DNA of 64,000 nt from Jacaranda mimosifolia (taxonomy: Eukaryota; Streptophyta; Magnoliopsida; Lamiales; Bignoniaceae), in NCBI GenBank assembly GCA_018894105.1, contig CM032128.1:30465299-30529298 (forward strand), in the 5' to 3' direction. Both the position numbers and the translations under genes were made by a program. Shown here piece after piece: positions 52,986 to 64,000 of this stretch. Positions within the stretch are counted from its first letter, which is position 1. Each line of letters starts with the position of its first letter. The notes beneath the pieces were generated by a model. The model was not told where the DNA came from and searched no databases. It saw only the letters and a list, made by a program, of their open reading frames with translations.

Positions 52986-55900
52986 CTAACTGGAGATATC
53001 TTGAACAGATAGTTGAATCGTAGTCGAACCCAATGATGTCATGCAGGTTTGCCCGTAGAACCTCAAGTCTTCGTCACAAGTTAGGAGAATAGGAGAACCA
53101 TCGTCGTCCGGATACGTTATCTCAAAGTACCCAATCTTCAGCTTCAGTCGCTTGGCTAATTCTTGCTCAAGTTTTGCCATTCCAGATGAATTATTAATGC
53201 ATAGTGGAAACTTAACAGTCTTGCATTTGTACTGGGCCTTTATGATGAAAAGGCCACTTCCTTTACTACCATCTTCCATTAATGCAGTAGAGCTTGGATT
53301 GATGCTTCTGGGATATGGATCTTGCTGCGTAGTAGCTGTGGAAAGAGGGGAGACTGAAGAGTTGGTATCGGGCCGGCTGGAGCCAACTTCGTCTACCTGT
53401 TTTGCAGGCTTATCCGCTGACTTGGTTCCGAAGAGGGAGTGGTTAGCTTTGTTTTTGATGTGAAATGGCCATCTTGAAATGTTATGGCTTCTGCACACGC
53501 GCTTTAATGTTGACACGCTCACTGCATATACATGTTGGGAGTATAATTTGTTATTTTTCATATGAAATTGGAGAGACAAGAAACATTGAAATGAAGAAAG
53601 TCTGAAAAATGAAAAGTAGAAGTCCTCCAATTAAATTACAAGACAGCTTGAAAAATGTAGCAGCATAATATCTCTCTATAATTTAGGCTTATAAATTGTG
53701 TGCTCTGCAGAAAATTTAACCAAGTAAGATAATCAAGCAATAAAAAATTAAGTAGAAAACCCAAAATTTTTTATAGAAAAAATACCTCTCTTCCTACAAT
53801 TTTAAGCATTTTAATTTAGGCAATATATCTCAATTTTAACCTTATACAATCATTCCATTTTAAATTAAATATTCAAACATTTTCACTTTTTGAAAATGAT
53901 AGAAAATAAAAAATGACTTTAAAACACATCCAAACAATCTCTTATTAAAAATTCCTAAACTTATTCTTATCATTTGTAAACTATACACCAAATCTCCGTA
54001 CACTAAAACCTCAAATATATATTTGTATACATAAACATAACTTTAGTGTATCAATATTTAATTACCCAATATTCTCTATAGTTCTCCACATTTGATAATT
54101 AAGTTAATCACTAGGAAAGAAATTTAGAGAACACTACAGGGAGTTTGGTTTTGTTTTTATTTTTAATTTTCATTTTTAATATTTTTAAAATTTGAAAAGT
54201 TAGTTAGAGTAAATGAGTTGAAAATAAATTTATATTTAAATAGTATATTGGGAAAGTAATGATTATATAAGATTTAGTAAATTGTAGGTGGAGAGAAATA
54301 ATATTAATGAAGAAGAAAGAGAAGATAAATAAGCTATTAGAAAAAAATACGTAGGTTATTAAAAAGTATATTTTGAAATGAAAATGAATTAGAATATTGG
54401 TAAAAATAATGATAAATTATTAATAATTTATTTTTAAATAGTAAAAACAGTTGAAAATGAAAATAAAACATAACAAAATTGTCCCCAAGCACCAATTTGG
54501 TTTCATTTTCTAAACCCTTTCACATTTTCTGCTATTCCAAAAATGAAACACATCACTTTTTATATATTTTCACATAACATTATTTTTATTTTCATTTTCA
54601 AAATACATTGTCTAATAACTTATATATCATCTCCAAATAACCTATATATCCCCTCTCTCTATTCCGATATTTTTATTTCTCTCCACCTACAACCTATTAA
54701 ACTCAACATAATTATTATTTTTCTAACAATTCATCCAAATACAAATTTATTTTTATTTCATTTTCACTAACTACTTCAAAATATTTTCAAAATGATGAAA
54801 ATGAAAACTGATAATGAAAATAAAACCAAACGGGCGCTAAAATTAACGTACCGCCAAGTTTGTCTGCAGCCTGTTTCTGGGGCCTCCCAAAATGCGATTG
54901 TAGGACCTCGTAGGTGATTTGGAGACCGGAACTTTTCCCTTCTCTCTCAAGGCTTGCCCCCGCCGCCGTTGTCTCCTCAGCCGCTTCTTGTGGATTACTT
55001 GTTACATCCTGAACTTGAGTACTCGAATTCATGAGCAGTTCCGGCTGGTATCTGCCAGACTGGCTTCTCTGTGGACATTCTGCCGCCGCTGAGATCTCAA
55101 AAACAGGCTCATCATCCGTGCGAAATCGCAGGGTCTCAACAAGCAGTTTCTCCCCCAACGGCTGCCCGGAAGCAACCCTGAAACTGACCAGCCGACGCGT
55201 CATTCTGGCCAGCAAGGAATGAATTAAGGACCGTGGATCCGCGTCGCCCTGGTTCCCGGGTCGCATGAAGAACTCCAGAACATAAGGGTCCGCCCCGGTG
55301 TGGACGCTCCGGAGGCAGATGGCAAAAGAAACGGTGAGCATAGCCCTGCGGGCGTAATGGGCCAGAGGATATTCCGTGATGTTGAAGTCGTAGATGCTCC
55401 GGCAGAAGAAGAGCTTGTGAATTGACGACAATGCCCTGCCGGCGACTCCCTTGCCTGTCTGTAATTTGTGAAATTGTGTAGCAGCCAGGAAGTCTAAGTT
55501 GACGAGCTCGTATTGTTTTTTCCAATCCGGATCGCAGGCGCAAAGTGCTTGTTCCATGAGGCTGCAATTGCCGGAGCATACCCGGCAAGGAATCCACGCC
55601 AGTGCTAATGGTATGTTGGGTGTCTTATTCACCACTTTGAACATCTGCTTGATTTCGGACAGCGCCAGCTCCCGACCTTCTGACTGACTTGATAATGCAT
55701 AGCAACAATATTAACATTCAAGAAAAATGTAATGGAATATGTATAATAGCTCATTTGAATAGCATAACAACAAATTAATCAGTAAATCAGAATGTTTAAG
55801 GGCTGTTTGGTTTCATTTCCACACTCCATTTTCACATTTTCGACTATTCCAAAAATAAAATACATCACTTTTTAAAAATTTTCACACAACATCATTTTTA

Positions 55901-58201
55901 TTTTTATTTTCAAAACAAATTTTTCAATAACTTATATATCTTCTCCCAATAATTTATATATTTTCTTTTTCTCTCTCTCTTCCACTATTTCTATCTTTTT
56001 CCACTTACAATTTATTAAAATCAACATAATCATTACATTTTCAAACAAGCCTTATAGTTTTCTGAACATTCTACCACTGCACTGTCGCTCTCTAAAGATC
56101 AACGCAGTTTTCTACTCAAACAAAACCATCTTTCAGTAAAGTAAGTATTCACAACATTCCAAGGAATACCCTACAAAAGCAATTTCACAAAAATCAATTG
56201 CCAAAGCCCTCTACTCAATGGCTCTTGTCGCTGCTCAATTCACACATGTACGATAATCGCACTCAGTCGCTCTTATATTCCATTGCTCAAATGAACACAG
56301 AATAACTTCAATGTTAGAAACATTTAATTAAGATATCGTGTATGTTTGTACCTCTGTGTAAACATATAATTAAAATATACATATATATATATAATTATGT
56401 AAATTTATAAAATTATTTATTGAGTAATGAAAATAGACAGAAAAGGCTACTTAAATACAAAACAAAAATTGTATTAATCAAGGTCTGTTGTTCCAAGAGT
56501 GTCCTTAAGGTAATATTCCCTCTCACACGATACTAGCAGACTCCTGACAATTAACCTCCCAAGATACAATGGCTCTCCTCTAATTTAAGGGAGCACTTCA
56601 ATAGAATAAAACTAGCGAATTTTACTAACTTGGAACTCTTTTTTAATGGATAGTGTATAAGTGTGCAATGTAGTGAGACAGAATGCTAATATGTATGCTT
56701 TTTTTTTTAGTGGTTTGGGTTGGTTCGAAGCACTCTTATTTATAATTGTGCAATGCAATTTTGTTGACGAAACATAATTCTTCACTAGAATCATAATACT
56801 TTCTTTTAAGGATACAACTATAAGATAAAATCCTGTAACTTACTCTTTTAATGAAGAGTTATAAGTCCACTAAAGAGTTATGAGCTCAAGTCATATCGTC
56901 AGCTTTTGAGCTAACTTTTTTATAAGAGTGTATCCATCGGACACATGAAAAATAGACTTTAACTATTTTAGTTACACACTCGCACTCCTTTTTTTCAATG
57001 TGGATAAACTTGTTCTACCCACTAAAATGTCTTTAAATTATTTCTCAATTTAAACTCAATTTTCTTATTCAATTATTAAAATTTTGACATATAAATATTC
57101 CAAATTTTACATTCAATTTGGTGGAAAGCAATCCCATACCGTAGAGAACATTGCAATAAAATAATTTTGCAATCCGCACTTTCTAAAATTCTCTGCTCAT
57201 GGGCCGATCCCATCCTGATGTGCTACTTGACAACTCTTTATTTTTCCTAACGTCTCCTTAAGCTTACAGCCGGGTTTCTAGGGTCATATACTTATAATTA
57301 TGACTTATCATTATGTATCCACTTTTTAACTGTTCATACTCAATAACCAAATTAACTTTATTAATTTTAAGAAATCAAAAACCCTATTTTCTTATTGTTA
57401 AACCTAATTCAATCAGAAAATCAGAGAAAATAAATACTAAGAGACGAATTCGATCAAAATAAAATGAGAAAAAACTCGTTGTAGGAGCGACTAAAAATTA
57501 ATATAAACGGTTAAAAAGTAAATACATGATAATAAATTAAAATAATGGGTATAAGACCCTAAGAAAGCCCCAAATTACAGTCACCAATCTTCCCCGCTTT
57601 TCTAGCATCCTAATCACTTTGTTTTATCTATTATCATGTAAGCACTTTGTTAGCATTGATTTTCAAATGAACATATCACAACCACACATTTATGTTTGTT
57701 TTAAACTAATTTAATTTTATTTAAATAATTTATTAATTATTTTATTTAATCTTAAAATACTATTTTGTCCCTTGTTCAAATTTTGTTAATCTCACTTTTA
57801 ACCTTTGTTTTATCCTTAATTTCAACAAATCATTCCTATTTTAAAATAATTTACTAAAAATATATTTAAAATTTTAATTATAAAATAAGTAAAAAGTTGA
57901 AAAAATAAAATCTAAATCTAAATCTAAATCCCACCCTTCTTTTTCTCCCCTCCCCTAACCCCCAAAACCCAACACCCCTGCGCCCTCCCGCCCCTCTCCC
58001 AAACAAGGTAGGCCGCCGTTGTTTGGCCAGCGGCAAGAGACCAAGCGACCGCTGGCCTCGACCAACCAGCCGCCTGCCGCCAGGGGATGGGTTGGGGGGT
58101 GGGAGGGGGTGTGCATATATATTATATTTATATATATATGTATTGAGTAATAAGTATCTATTTAGATATATATAATTAACGTAAATATATATATGATTGA
58201 T

Positions 58202-58236
<35 letters not shown>

Positions 58237-59848
58237 ATTAATTTTCATATATTTAAAGAAAAAGAAATGATGTGTTTGAATTCTATTAGTTTAATTTGTA
58301 TAGTAAATATTTAAATAAAAAAAGTATCTTTATAATTTTGTCTACTAAATATTTAAGTAGACAATGATAAATAGAACAAAATATTTGAAGAAAAATAATG
58401 TAAATAGAAAGAAAAAAAATTTAGGGCATTAGGCTACCCAATATTACTTTTTTTTTTTAAATTTTGTTATTATATTTTCTAAAAACATGAAATTTAGTAT
58501 GTGAAAAAATTGAAGAAAATAAGAGATTAAACAAATTTAGATGTTAGGGTTAAACAAACTAAAAGGATAGTTGTTGCATTTAGCTTGAAAAAGGGTAATT
58601 ATTTTAAATTATCTTTGTTTTGCTTATCTAAACAAGATGCCACTTGTCATAAAACAAAATCGTACATGACAGTAAATAAAACTATGTGATTATGACTATA
58701 GACAACCCCCAAAAGGTAACCCGTAACCCCTTGAAAGCAGTTGGGGAAAAGAACGAGACTCAAAACGAAGAGCCAACTAGATTAACGAAACTGACTTGCT
58801 GAAAATTCTTCTCTAGATCAGCTAAATAATTATGATAATCATGGCTAAGCCCTCACATTGCTCTTTTGCTACTCTCTTTTTCTTTTTATTTATTCATTCC
58901 ATCATCCCTTTCGGCAGATTAATTTACCCCATCCTTATAAAATAATTAAGTAAAGCTTGGTGAAGATAGAGAGCAAACCTGTGCGTGTGGCTGGCCATCC
59001 GTGTGAAGTAATCTCAGACCACATTCCTGCATAAAGACAATGTAATTTAACTACAAATTAGAATCATGAATTACAACTCAGTCATGTGTTTGTGTTTGTG
59101 TGTGTGTGTGTATATACACACACATCCGTGAGAAATTAATGGAGAAGGAATTAATCAACCTTGAAAACACAGCCTATATCTAGATTCGATCCAAAATACA
59201 TAAACAACAACGAAGCGCTAAAGGAAACGAGCTCCAGCACGCCCACGCAGTTGTGACCCAGCGAGTCAAACACAGGCAAAGCCATGTATCTCCTCAGTCC
59301 ACACCTCAAGGCATGATCTAGCAGGGGATAGTCTTTGATCGAGTAGAACCTCAGATCTGGGCTCGACTCGGGCTGCTCGTTCAGGAAAACCCGGCCCAAA
59401 GGCCCGAGTTCCTCCTCTTGTGCCTCCTCGCCCACCAGAATGTCGTGATCCGCGCAGTGTTTCCTGTACCAGCTGAGCCCTTTGTAAAGCGTCTTTAGTG
59501 CGAAAGGCTGCCACGACGTCGTTAGAAAACGCCGGCCGTTGCATACTTTGGGCTCCCAAAACTGTATCAGTACGGTATCCCAGAGGCACCAGCCAGATTC
59601 TGTAGTCCTTGCTTGATTCTATCCCCAATTGATGCTTGTTCGGCGCCTAACATCGGAGGCGGCAGAAGAGCTGCCGGTGAAGTTGGAGGCGGATGGTGGT
59701 CGGCGATTCCTTGGAGCGAGAAAACGTAGTGATTTTCTGGGTTTGAAGGAAGAATCAACAGATTGCAAGACATGTATTCTAAGAATTGAGGCATATTGTA
59801 CTGCTTCTCGTATTCATTATCTTCGCTCGAGTTCACCGTCACATCCAT
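52986..59848 (-). CDS. NIN-like protein (NLP) transcription factor gene with exon 1 frameshift; possible pseudogene
   Basis: Four coding exons in transcript order: 59848-59160, 59026-58979, 55683-54852, 53521-52986, with GT-AG introns. Exon 1 starts MDVTVNSSEDNEYEKQ and runs in one frame to RIKQGLQNL, with a stop at 59567-59569. The conserved NLP continuation VLIQFWEPKVCNGRRFLTTS is in another frame, so one base appears missing (or two added) between about 59573 and 59606; exon 1 is 689 nt. The remainder is open: LGPLGRVFLNEQ, YMALPVFDSLGHNCVGVLEL; then a GAF-like region (LALAWIPCRVCSGNC to LEFFMRPG), the RWP-RK domain (ITYEVLQSHFGRPQKQAADK; VCRSHNISRWPFHIKNK) and a C-terminal PB1 domain with ITYPDDDGSPILLTCDEDL. 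Exons 2-4 total a multiple of three. Repaired length would be about 700 aa, short for NLPs, usually 800-1000. NLPs activate nitrate-response genes; this copy's DNA-binding signature is altered. Confidence 0.82.
54138..54480 (+). mobile_element. MITE family A, copy A6 (in NLP intron 3)
   Basis: It starts GGGAGTTTGGTTTTGTTTTT and ends near AAATAAAACATAAC, a decayed TIR. The interior is in forward orientation ('gaaaagttagttagagtaaa'). Separated by about 10 bp from the opposite-facing A7. Confidence 0.7.
54489..54838 (-). mobile_element. MITE family A, copy A7 (in NLP intron 3)
   Basis: It starts GCACCAATTTGGTTTCATTT and ends AATAAAACCAAACGGGCGC, with the family block in reverse ('ttcactaactacttcaaaat'). 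With A6 it forms an inverted pair. Its end lies about 12 bp from the splice donor of NLP exon 3 at 54851. Confidence 0.82.
55800..56045 (-). mobile_element. MITE family A, copy A8, truncated (in NLP intron 2)
   Basis: It starts GGGCTGTTTGGTTTCATTTC and follows the A5/A7 interior as far as 'aatcattacattttcaaaca', then loses similarity; the second terminus is missing. It begins about 115 bp upstream (transcript sense) of exon 3. Confidence 0.7.
57940..58115. repeat. GC-rich hairpin block flanked by candidate G-quadruplexes (NLP intron 2)
   Basis: A C-rich run (57947-57978: four or more blocks of 3-5 C) is followed by a perfect 9-bp stem GGCCAGCGG/CCGCTGGCC (58025-58033 and 58049-58057, 15-nt loop). 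Then comes a G-rich run (58083-58110: blocks of 3-6 G with 1-2 nt loops). The first run gives a G-quadruplex motif on the transcript strand, the second on the template strand. (AT)n and (GT)n microsatellites follow at about 58200-58236. There is no coding content and no recognised element. Confidence 0.65.
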
Positions 59849-60496
59849 GATCAGCGATCGAGCTCGTTTCCACTTTCGGTCACAGACCAAGGCGCAGCGC
59901 TAGCTGCTGCTCCTTAATTGGCCTTATCCGATAGGTTGTACCTACCGAATGAAAATCAACCAATAAAATATTGTCATTTATTATTTGATACAATTTTTTT
60001 TATCATGTTAACAATACAAAAATAAATATAATGATTATATTCTTTTTTTAAAAAATTAAGCAATAAATACTCCTTTCTATCAATCTAAATTTTGGATAAT
60101 CTTAGAGTATGACAAAATATAAGGTGTATAATATATATAAATACATGGTTTCCGAATATATACATATATATATTATTAAAAATTAAAGTGTTGCTATATC
60201 ACATAGCGGCAATTTTTTTTTAGTATATACTTTTTTAAAATTAAATTTAAATTACTTTTTTGAAAATTCAATTTATAATTAACAATTTTTTTTTGAATTT
60301 TTAAAATTACTTATAGAAATTTAAAACTTATAAGATTAAAAAACATAAATTTTTCGAAGTTGGTCTAATAAATTAAAAAGATAAAACTAAAATATATGCA
60401 TTATAAAATAATATTATAAAAAAAAAAAGTAAGAAAGAAGGTGTCGTTTGTCAAATTAGCAACACCTTTCAAAGTATTAAATAAACCTCACCCCTA
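59849..60496. other. Upstream of the NLP gene, no gene seen
   Basis: The first 100 bp are of mixed composition and should contain the NLP leader. The rest is AT-rich with no clear TATA-box assignment. Two short palindrome-like phrases ('gttgctatatcacatagcgg' near 60189 and 'gcaacacctttc' near 60460) also appear near 61265-61420 and may be remnants of one decayed element. Confidence 0.4.
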
Positions 60497-61109
60497 GGGG
60501 TGTTCGCGGTTCGGTTTGGATCTATTTTGGGACAAAAGTCAACCGATTCAAACTATATAATGTATATTGGATCGGTTGGACTTTTATTGTAAATCCGATC
60601 CAATCCAATTCATTTTAAATCGGTTTGGATTGGATCGGTTAATCGATTTTTCAATTTAAATATTTAATTGAAATATTTGACAAATTACTATTGATAAGTA
60701 AACTAATTTAATCAATCAATTTGTAAATTATATTTAGCTATCATATCACACTAATCTTGTGGAATTAAGTTAAATTATGTAAGAACACACAACTATAAAG
60801 TTATAAGTCCACAATAATTATCCCTATATATTTGATTTTTGAAAGTGAAAAAATCCTAAGTTTAGTTTATTTTAATTTATTTGTGTATTTTACAATTAAG
60901 ATATATATTTTTTATATTATTAGTATATAAATTTTGGTTTGGTTTGATTGGATCGATTTTTTAGATTAAAATCGAAAACTAATCCAATCCAATTGGTTTT
61001 AAGAAAACAAATCCAATTCAATCCAAAAAAGTTCGATTTTGATCGATTTTCGATTTTTTGGATCGGTTCGTCGTTTTTTTTTTTGGATTGGATTGGATTT
61101 GAACACCCA
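60497..61109. mobile_element. Terminal-inverted-repeat element with (C)GGATTGGATT-type motifs
   Basis: The left end GGGGTGTTCGCGGTTCGGTT and the right end ATTTGAACACCC form a short TIR (GGGTGTTC / GAACACCC). Repeated 'ggatcggtt' and 'aatccaatcc' motifs occur in opposite orientation near the two ends, as in hAT-type MITEs. About 610 bp, non-coding. Confidence 0.7.
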
Positions 61110-63739
61110 TACTCACCTTAGCTACCCAAGCTCTCACTTACCTTCATTAGTGTGTGTATATATATGCATATATAAACTTATTTTTTAATAATATATCTAT
61201 ATATATGTACAAATAATGTATATATATTTTACTTATAAATAATAATCTTTTAATATTTACAAGGGTGTCGCTACTTCAAGTAGCAACACTTTTGTATTTT
61301 TATATTAAACAAGATTGACATATTTTATATATATTATTTTTCAATAATAAAATTGCAATAGTTACAAAGGCGTCACTATTTAATGTAGTGACATTTTTGT
61401 TCTTTTATATAAAAGAAAAAAAACGTAGTCTAGCATGCTTTAATCTAATAAAATTTTGAGGTTAAATTTATTTTTTAAGTTTGATTGGGTTCGTATCTAT
61501 TCTACGACTGTGATTTCATTTTACATAATTAATGGACTAGATTGGTTCGGTAGGTACGATCCCTATATGACTGTAGAAAGCCCAATTAAAGAATTGTACA
61601 TATATGTATTATTGAAACATAATATGGCCATTTTGAGTAGCGATTTGACAAGCTATATTTATACTAAAATTATTTTATTATTGAAACAAAATATGACCAT
61701 TTCTCATAGCGATTTCTCATAGCGATATGTTTATCCAAAATATTTGCATTAGTTTGCTATAAATATTCTGCCACACGTTATCATTATTTAATGTCAACAT
61801 TTTTCTGGCAACAAAATCTACCAAATACTTTAAATTATTAATATGCTATGTTATATGGAAAACTTGTTGCTAGTAAACATAGCGACAACTTTATGCAAAA
61901 TTATTGAATGTTTTACCATATAAATTTAATAAATATATCGCTATGGTGCATATGGAATTGTCAGCAAAAATTGTGTACAATCACTTGGTGTAACTATTAT
62001 TATGTTTCAATTAACTCGCCACCATAAGTACCGACTAATTGGTGATTTTCCTTTTTAAATTGTTGTAATCATTATACATTACTTATTATTGTATTTTATA
62101 ATAATCAAGACATTTTTTATAGCAAATTTTTCTTTATTTGTTTTGATAAATTATTGGAATCTTATACATTTTTTATAATTGTATTTTATAATACTCAATT
62201 AATTTTTGAAAGCGAATTTTTCTTTATTTATTATATTAAGTTATATGTTAGTTGCTACATTAAGCTGCCATTTCTTTGTTTTTTTTCCTTTTTTTGAATT
62301 ATTGAAATTGTTATGGACTATTTATTATATCGACTTTTTATTTACTTATTATATTAAATTACATATTAATATGGGGTGGAGAGAAAAAAGTGATGGCATG
62401 CATGTCATATTAATATGTTAGTAGATACGTTAAGTGGTGATTACTTGACAACTTTTTTTTATTTATTACATTTTTTTAAATTTTGTTCCCTTATTTTAAA
62501 CTCATGATAAGGAAGTTTAATAAGTTGCTCTTTTAAACAACATGCTATTTGTTGCTATTAGCTATTTTTAAATAAGTTGCTATTTATCAGTGGGATTTAC
62601 AGGATTCAAAATAGTCGCTTGTTGAACTAACGATTACTTTGTTTGACTTTATTTTCTATTCAAGGATAATTTTGTCCTTTACATTATTTTATAATCATAC
62701 CATTCCAACAGCCCATATTGACTGCAAATCATTTGATGATTGGGAGTAGTTAGATAGATTTGATGCTTATCCGACGGTAGAAAGGCCGGTCATTGTACTT
62801 GCTTCAAATATGAAAAGAATCGGACAGACAAAAAGAAGTCACGTGGTTTGACTCATTTTTTGTTTTTGAAAACATTTTTTGACCAGCATTTGTTTGGACA
62901 GTGAAGGGCAATCTAAGAAACTTCCTCCGGCACTACTATTCAAATATTCTCTCCTTATCCCATTTACTCTTGTAAACAAATTAATTACAAAAAGAATATT
63001 TTACCAAAATAAAATTTTTTATTCATAAATTTTAGTAATTAAATAAAAATAATATTAAATTTATTAATATATTATGGCTCTCCTTTTTAGAGAATTTATT
63101 TATATTACATATAAAATTAATTATCAAAATATTTATTCATAATTATTCGCACTTAAATAGAAAAACATACCAAATTTATTAATTATTTAAATAAGTTTTG
63201 TATTTGAATTTTTTAATTAGTAATTAATAAATTTAATAAATTGACACAAATTTTTTATTTTATAAAGATTGACTATTAAATAATTTGGTAATATGTTAGA
63301 TGGTGAACAACAAAAAAGTTATTATAACAAATTAAAGCCCACATATTTCGTAATTACTCAAGTAAGGTGGAACTATATTTTTGTTAAAATAAAAGTCAAA
63401 AAAAATTTTGAAAAAATTTCATGTCGTCCAAAAAAGAATTTCAGTAAAACATCTTCTTTTTTTTAAAGAGTACTTTATTATTAAAAAAATAAATAAAATT
63501 TTTGAAATTTATTTTGGGCAAAATGATTTTTTTTTTTTTAACTAAAAAGGATAAAATTCGTTGCAAATCATCCGACAGAACATCCAAACTAAAAGCAGGG
63601 ACTATTCTCTTTGGGCAAAATGGTTTATTTTTCTTTAATTACAAATAAAGTCGATGAATTTATAATAAATTTTGTATTTAACTTAATAAATATTAATTTT
63701 GATATTAATAAATTTATAATATATAATTATTAATATTTT
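61110..63739. other. Intergenic, no gene seen
   Basis: AT-rich DNA. 61260-62650 contains several 'tagcgac', 'gtcactattt' and 'gttgctat' phrases in both orientations, which may be a decayed element with short inverted motifs. A patch at 62710-62940 carries GCCCA, TTTGACTCA and CACGTGG motifs and could be regulatory for a gene outside the window. No coding region is supported. Confidence 0.4.
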
Positions 63740-64000
63740 TTTAAATATAAATATATCAAACAAACCGATAAACAAAAACTCATAAAACAATCTCATTAAT
63801 TCATACAAATCTCTCAAACGTATTTCAAAAGCAATATCACAACCAATTACAGTCTCACATCACATTAACCCATCACATTACTATAATTATTACGATTTAT
63901 CTCACAACTAATCACAACTTCATCTCTCATTCTCATATCTTTAAAACACCAAAACAACCCCAAAATCTTTAAAATACAAAACATGAGACCAAGTCTCATA
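63740..64000 (+). repeat. Partial relative of the dispersed AT-rich repeat
   Basis: It contains 'tatcacaaccaattacagtc', 'ctcacaactaatcacaactt' and similar phrases like those at 780-960 and 30890-31060, next to an AT-rich tract. The right end lies outside the window. Similarity is at the level of short phrases, so relatedness is probable rather than certain. Confidence 0.4.

Noticed and set aside
59480..59606. A short intron that would remove the NLP frameshift
   Set aside because: The only GT...AG pairs spanning the shift give an intron of about 31 nt, too short to splice, or would delete the conserved VLIQFWEP...TTSWQPF segment.
61260..62650. A CACTA-type transposon
   Set aside because: Repeated 'tagcgac' and 'gttgctat' phrases are suggestive, but no CACTA terminus, 3-bp duplication or transposase could be identified.

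Overview
The window is nuclear DNA of a flowering plant, most likely a eudicot. Genes are split by GT-AG introns, the intergenic DNA is strongly AT-rich, small inverted-repeat transposons are abundant, and every recognisable protein belongs to a land-plant family. No prokaryotic operon, CRISPR array or intact viral gene is visible. I cannot name the species.

Layout. 1-12 kb is repeat-rich: a dispersed AT-rich repeat interrupted by a MITE, a decayed hAT transposon with a frameshifted BED/DUF659 transposase (2881-6725), several MITEs, and an unexplained GC-richer island (9410-10038). 12.0-15.6 kb (+) holds a one-exon MCTP/QUIRKY-type multiple-C2 membrane protein gene with a tandemly duplicated TATA-box promoter. 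17.5-22.2 kb (-) holds a 12-exon pfkB-family sugar kinase (ketohexokinase-like, 367 aa). 24.0-29.4 kb (-) holds a 9-exon receptor kinase of the ALE2 type (771 aa). 30.4-34.0 kb is a repeat island between the divergent ALE2 and TOM2B genes, bounded by inverted arms of about 300 bp and containing a decayed plastid 16S rRNA fragment. 34.2-37.1 kb (+) holds a 5-exon TOM2B-like gene (130 aa). 37-46 kb has no recognised gene but several terminal-inverted-repeat elements. 46.1-46.6 kb (-) holds a 2-exon small cupin gene (108 aa). 47.0-48.5 kb is a hAT-type MITE carrying a nested Mutator-like foldback element, both with perfect target-site duplications. 53.0-59.8 kb (-) holds a NIN-like protein (NLP) gene with a GAF-like region, RWP-RK and PB1 domains, a one-base frameshift in exon 1 and an altered RWP-RK signature. 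60-64 kb is repeats and AT-rich DNA.

The genes do not form a pathway or cluster; they are ordinary neighbours on a plant chromosome. For the sugar kinase, ALE2, TOM2B and cupin genes I derived exon boundaries by hand; each joined coding sequence is a multiple of three and ends at a stop codon. The most unusual items are the degenerating NLP gene, its inverted MITE pair and G-quadruplex/hairpin block in introns, the nested transposons, and the pair of inverted dispersed repeats in which one copy preserves the empty site of a MITE found in the other. I found no convincing new multi-gene system.
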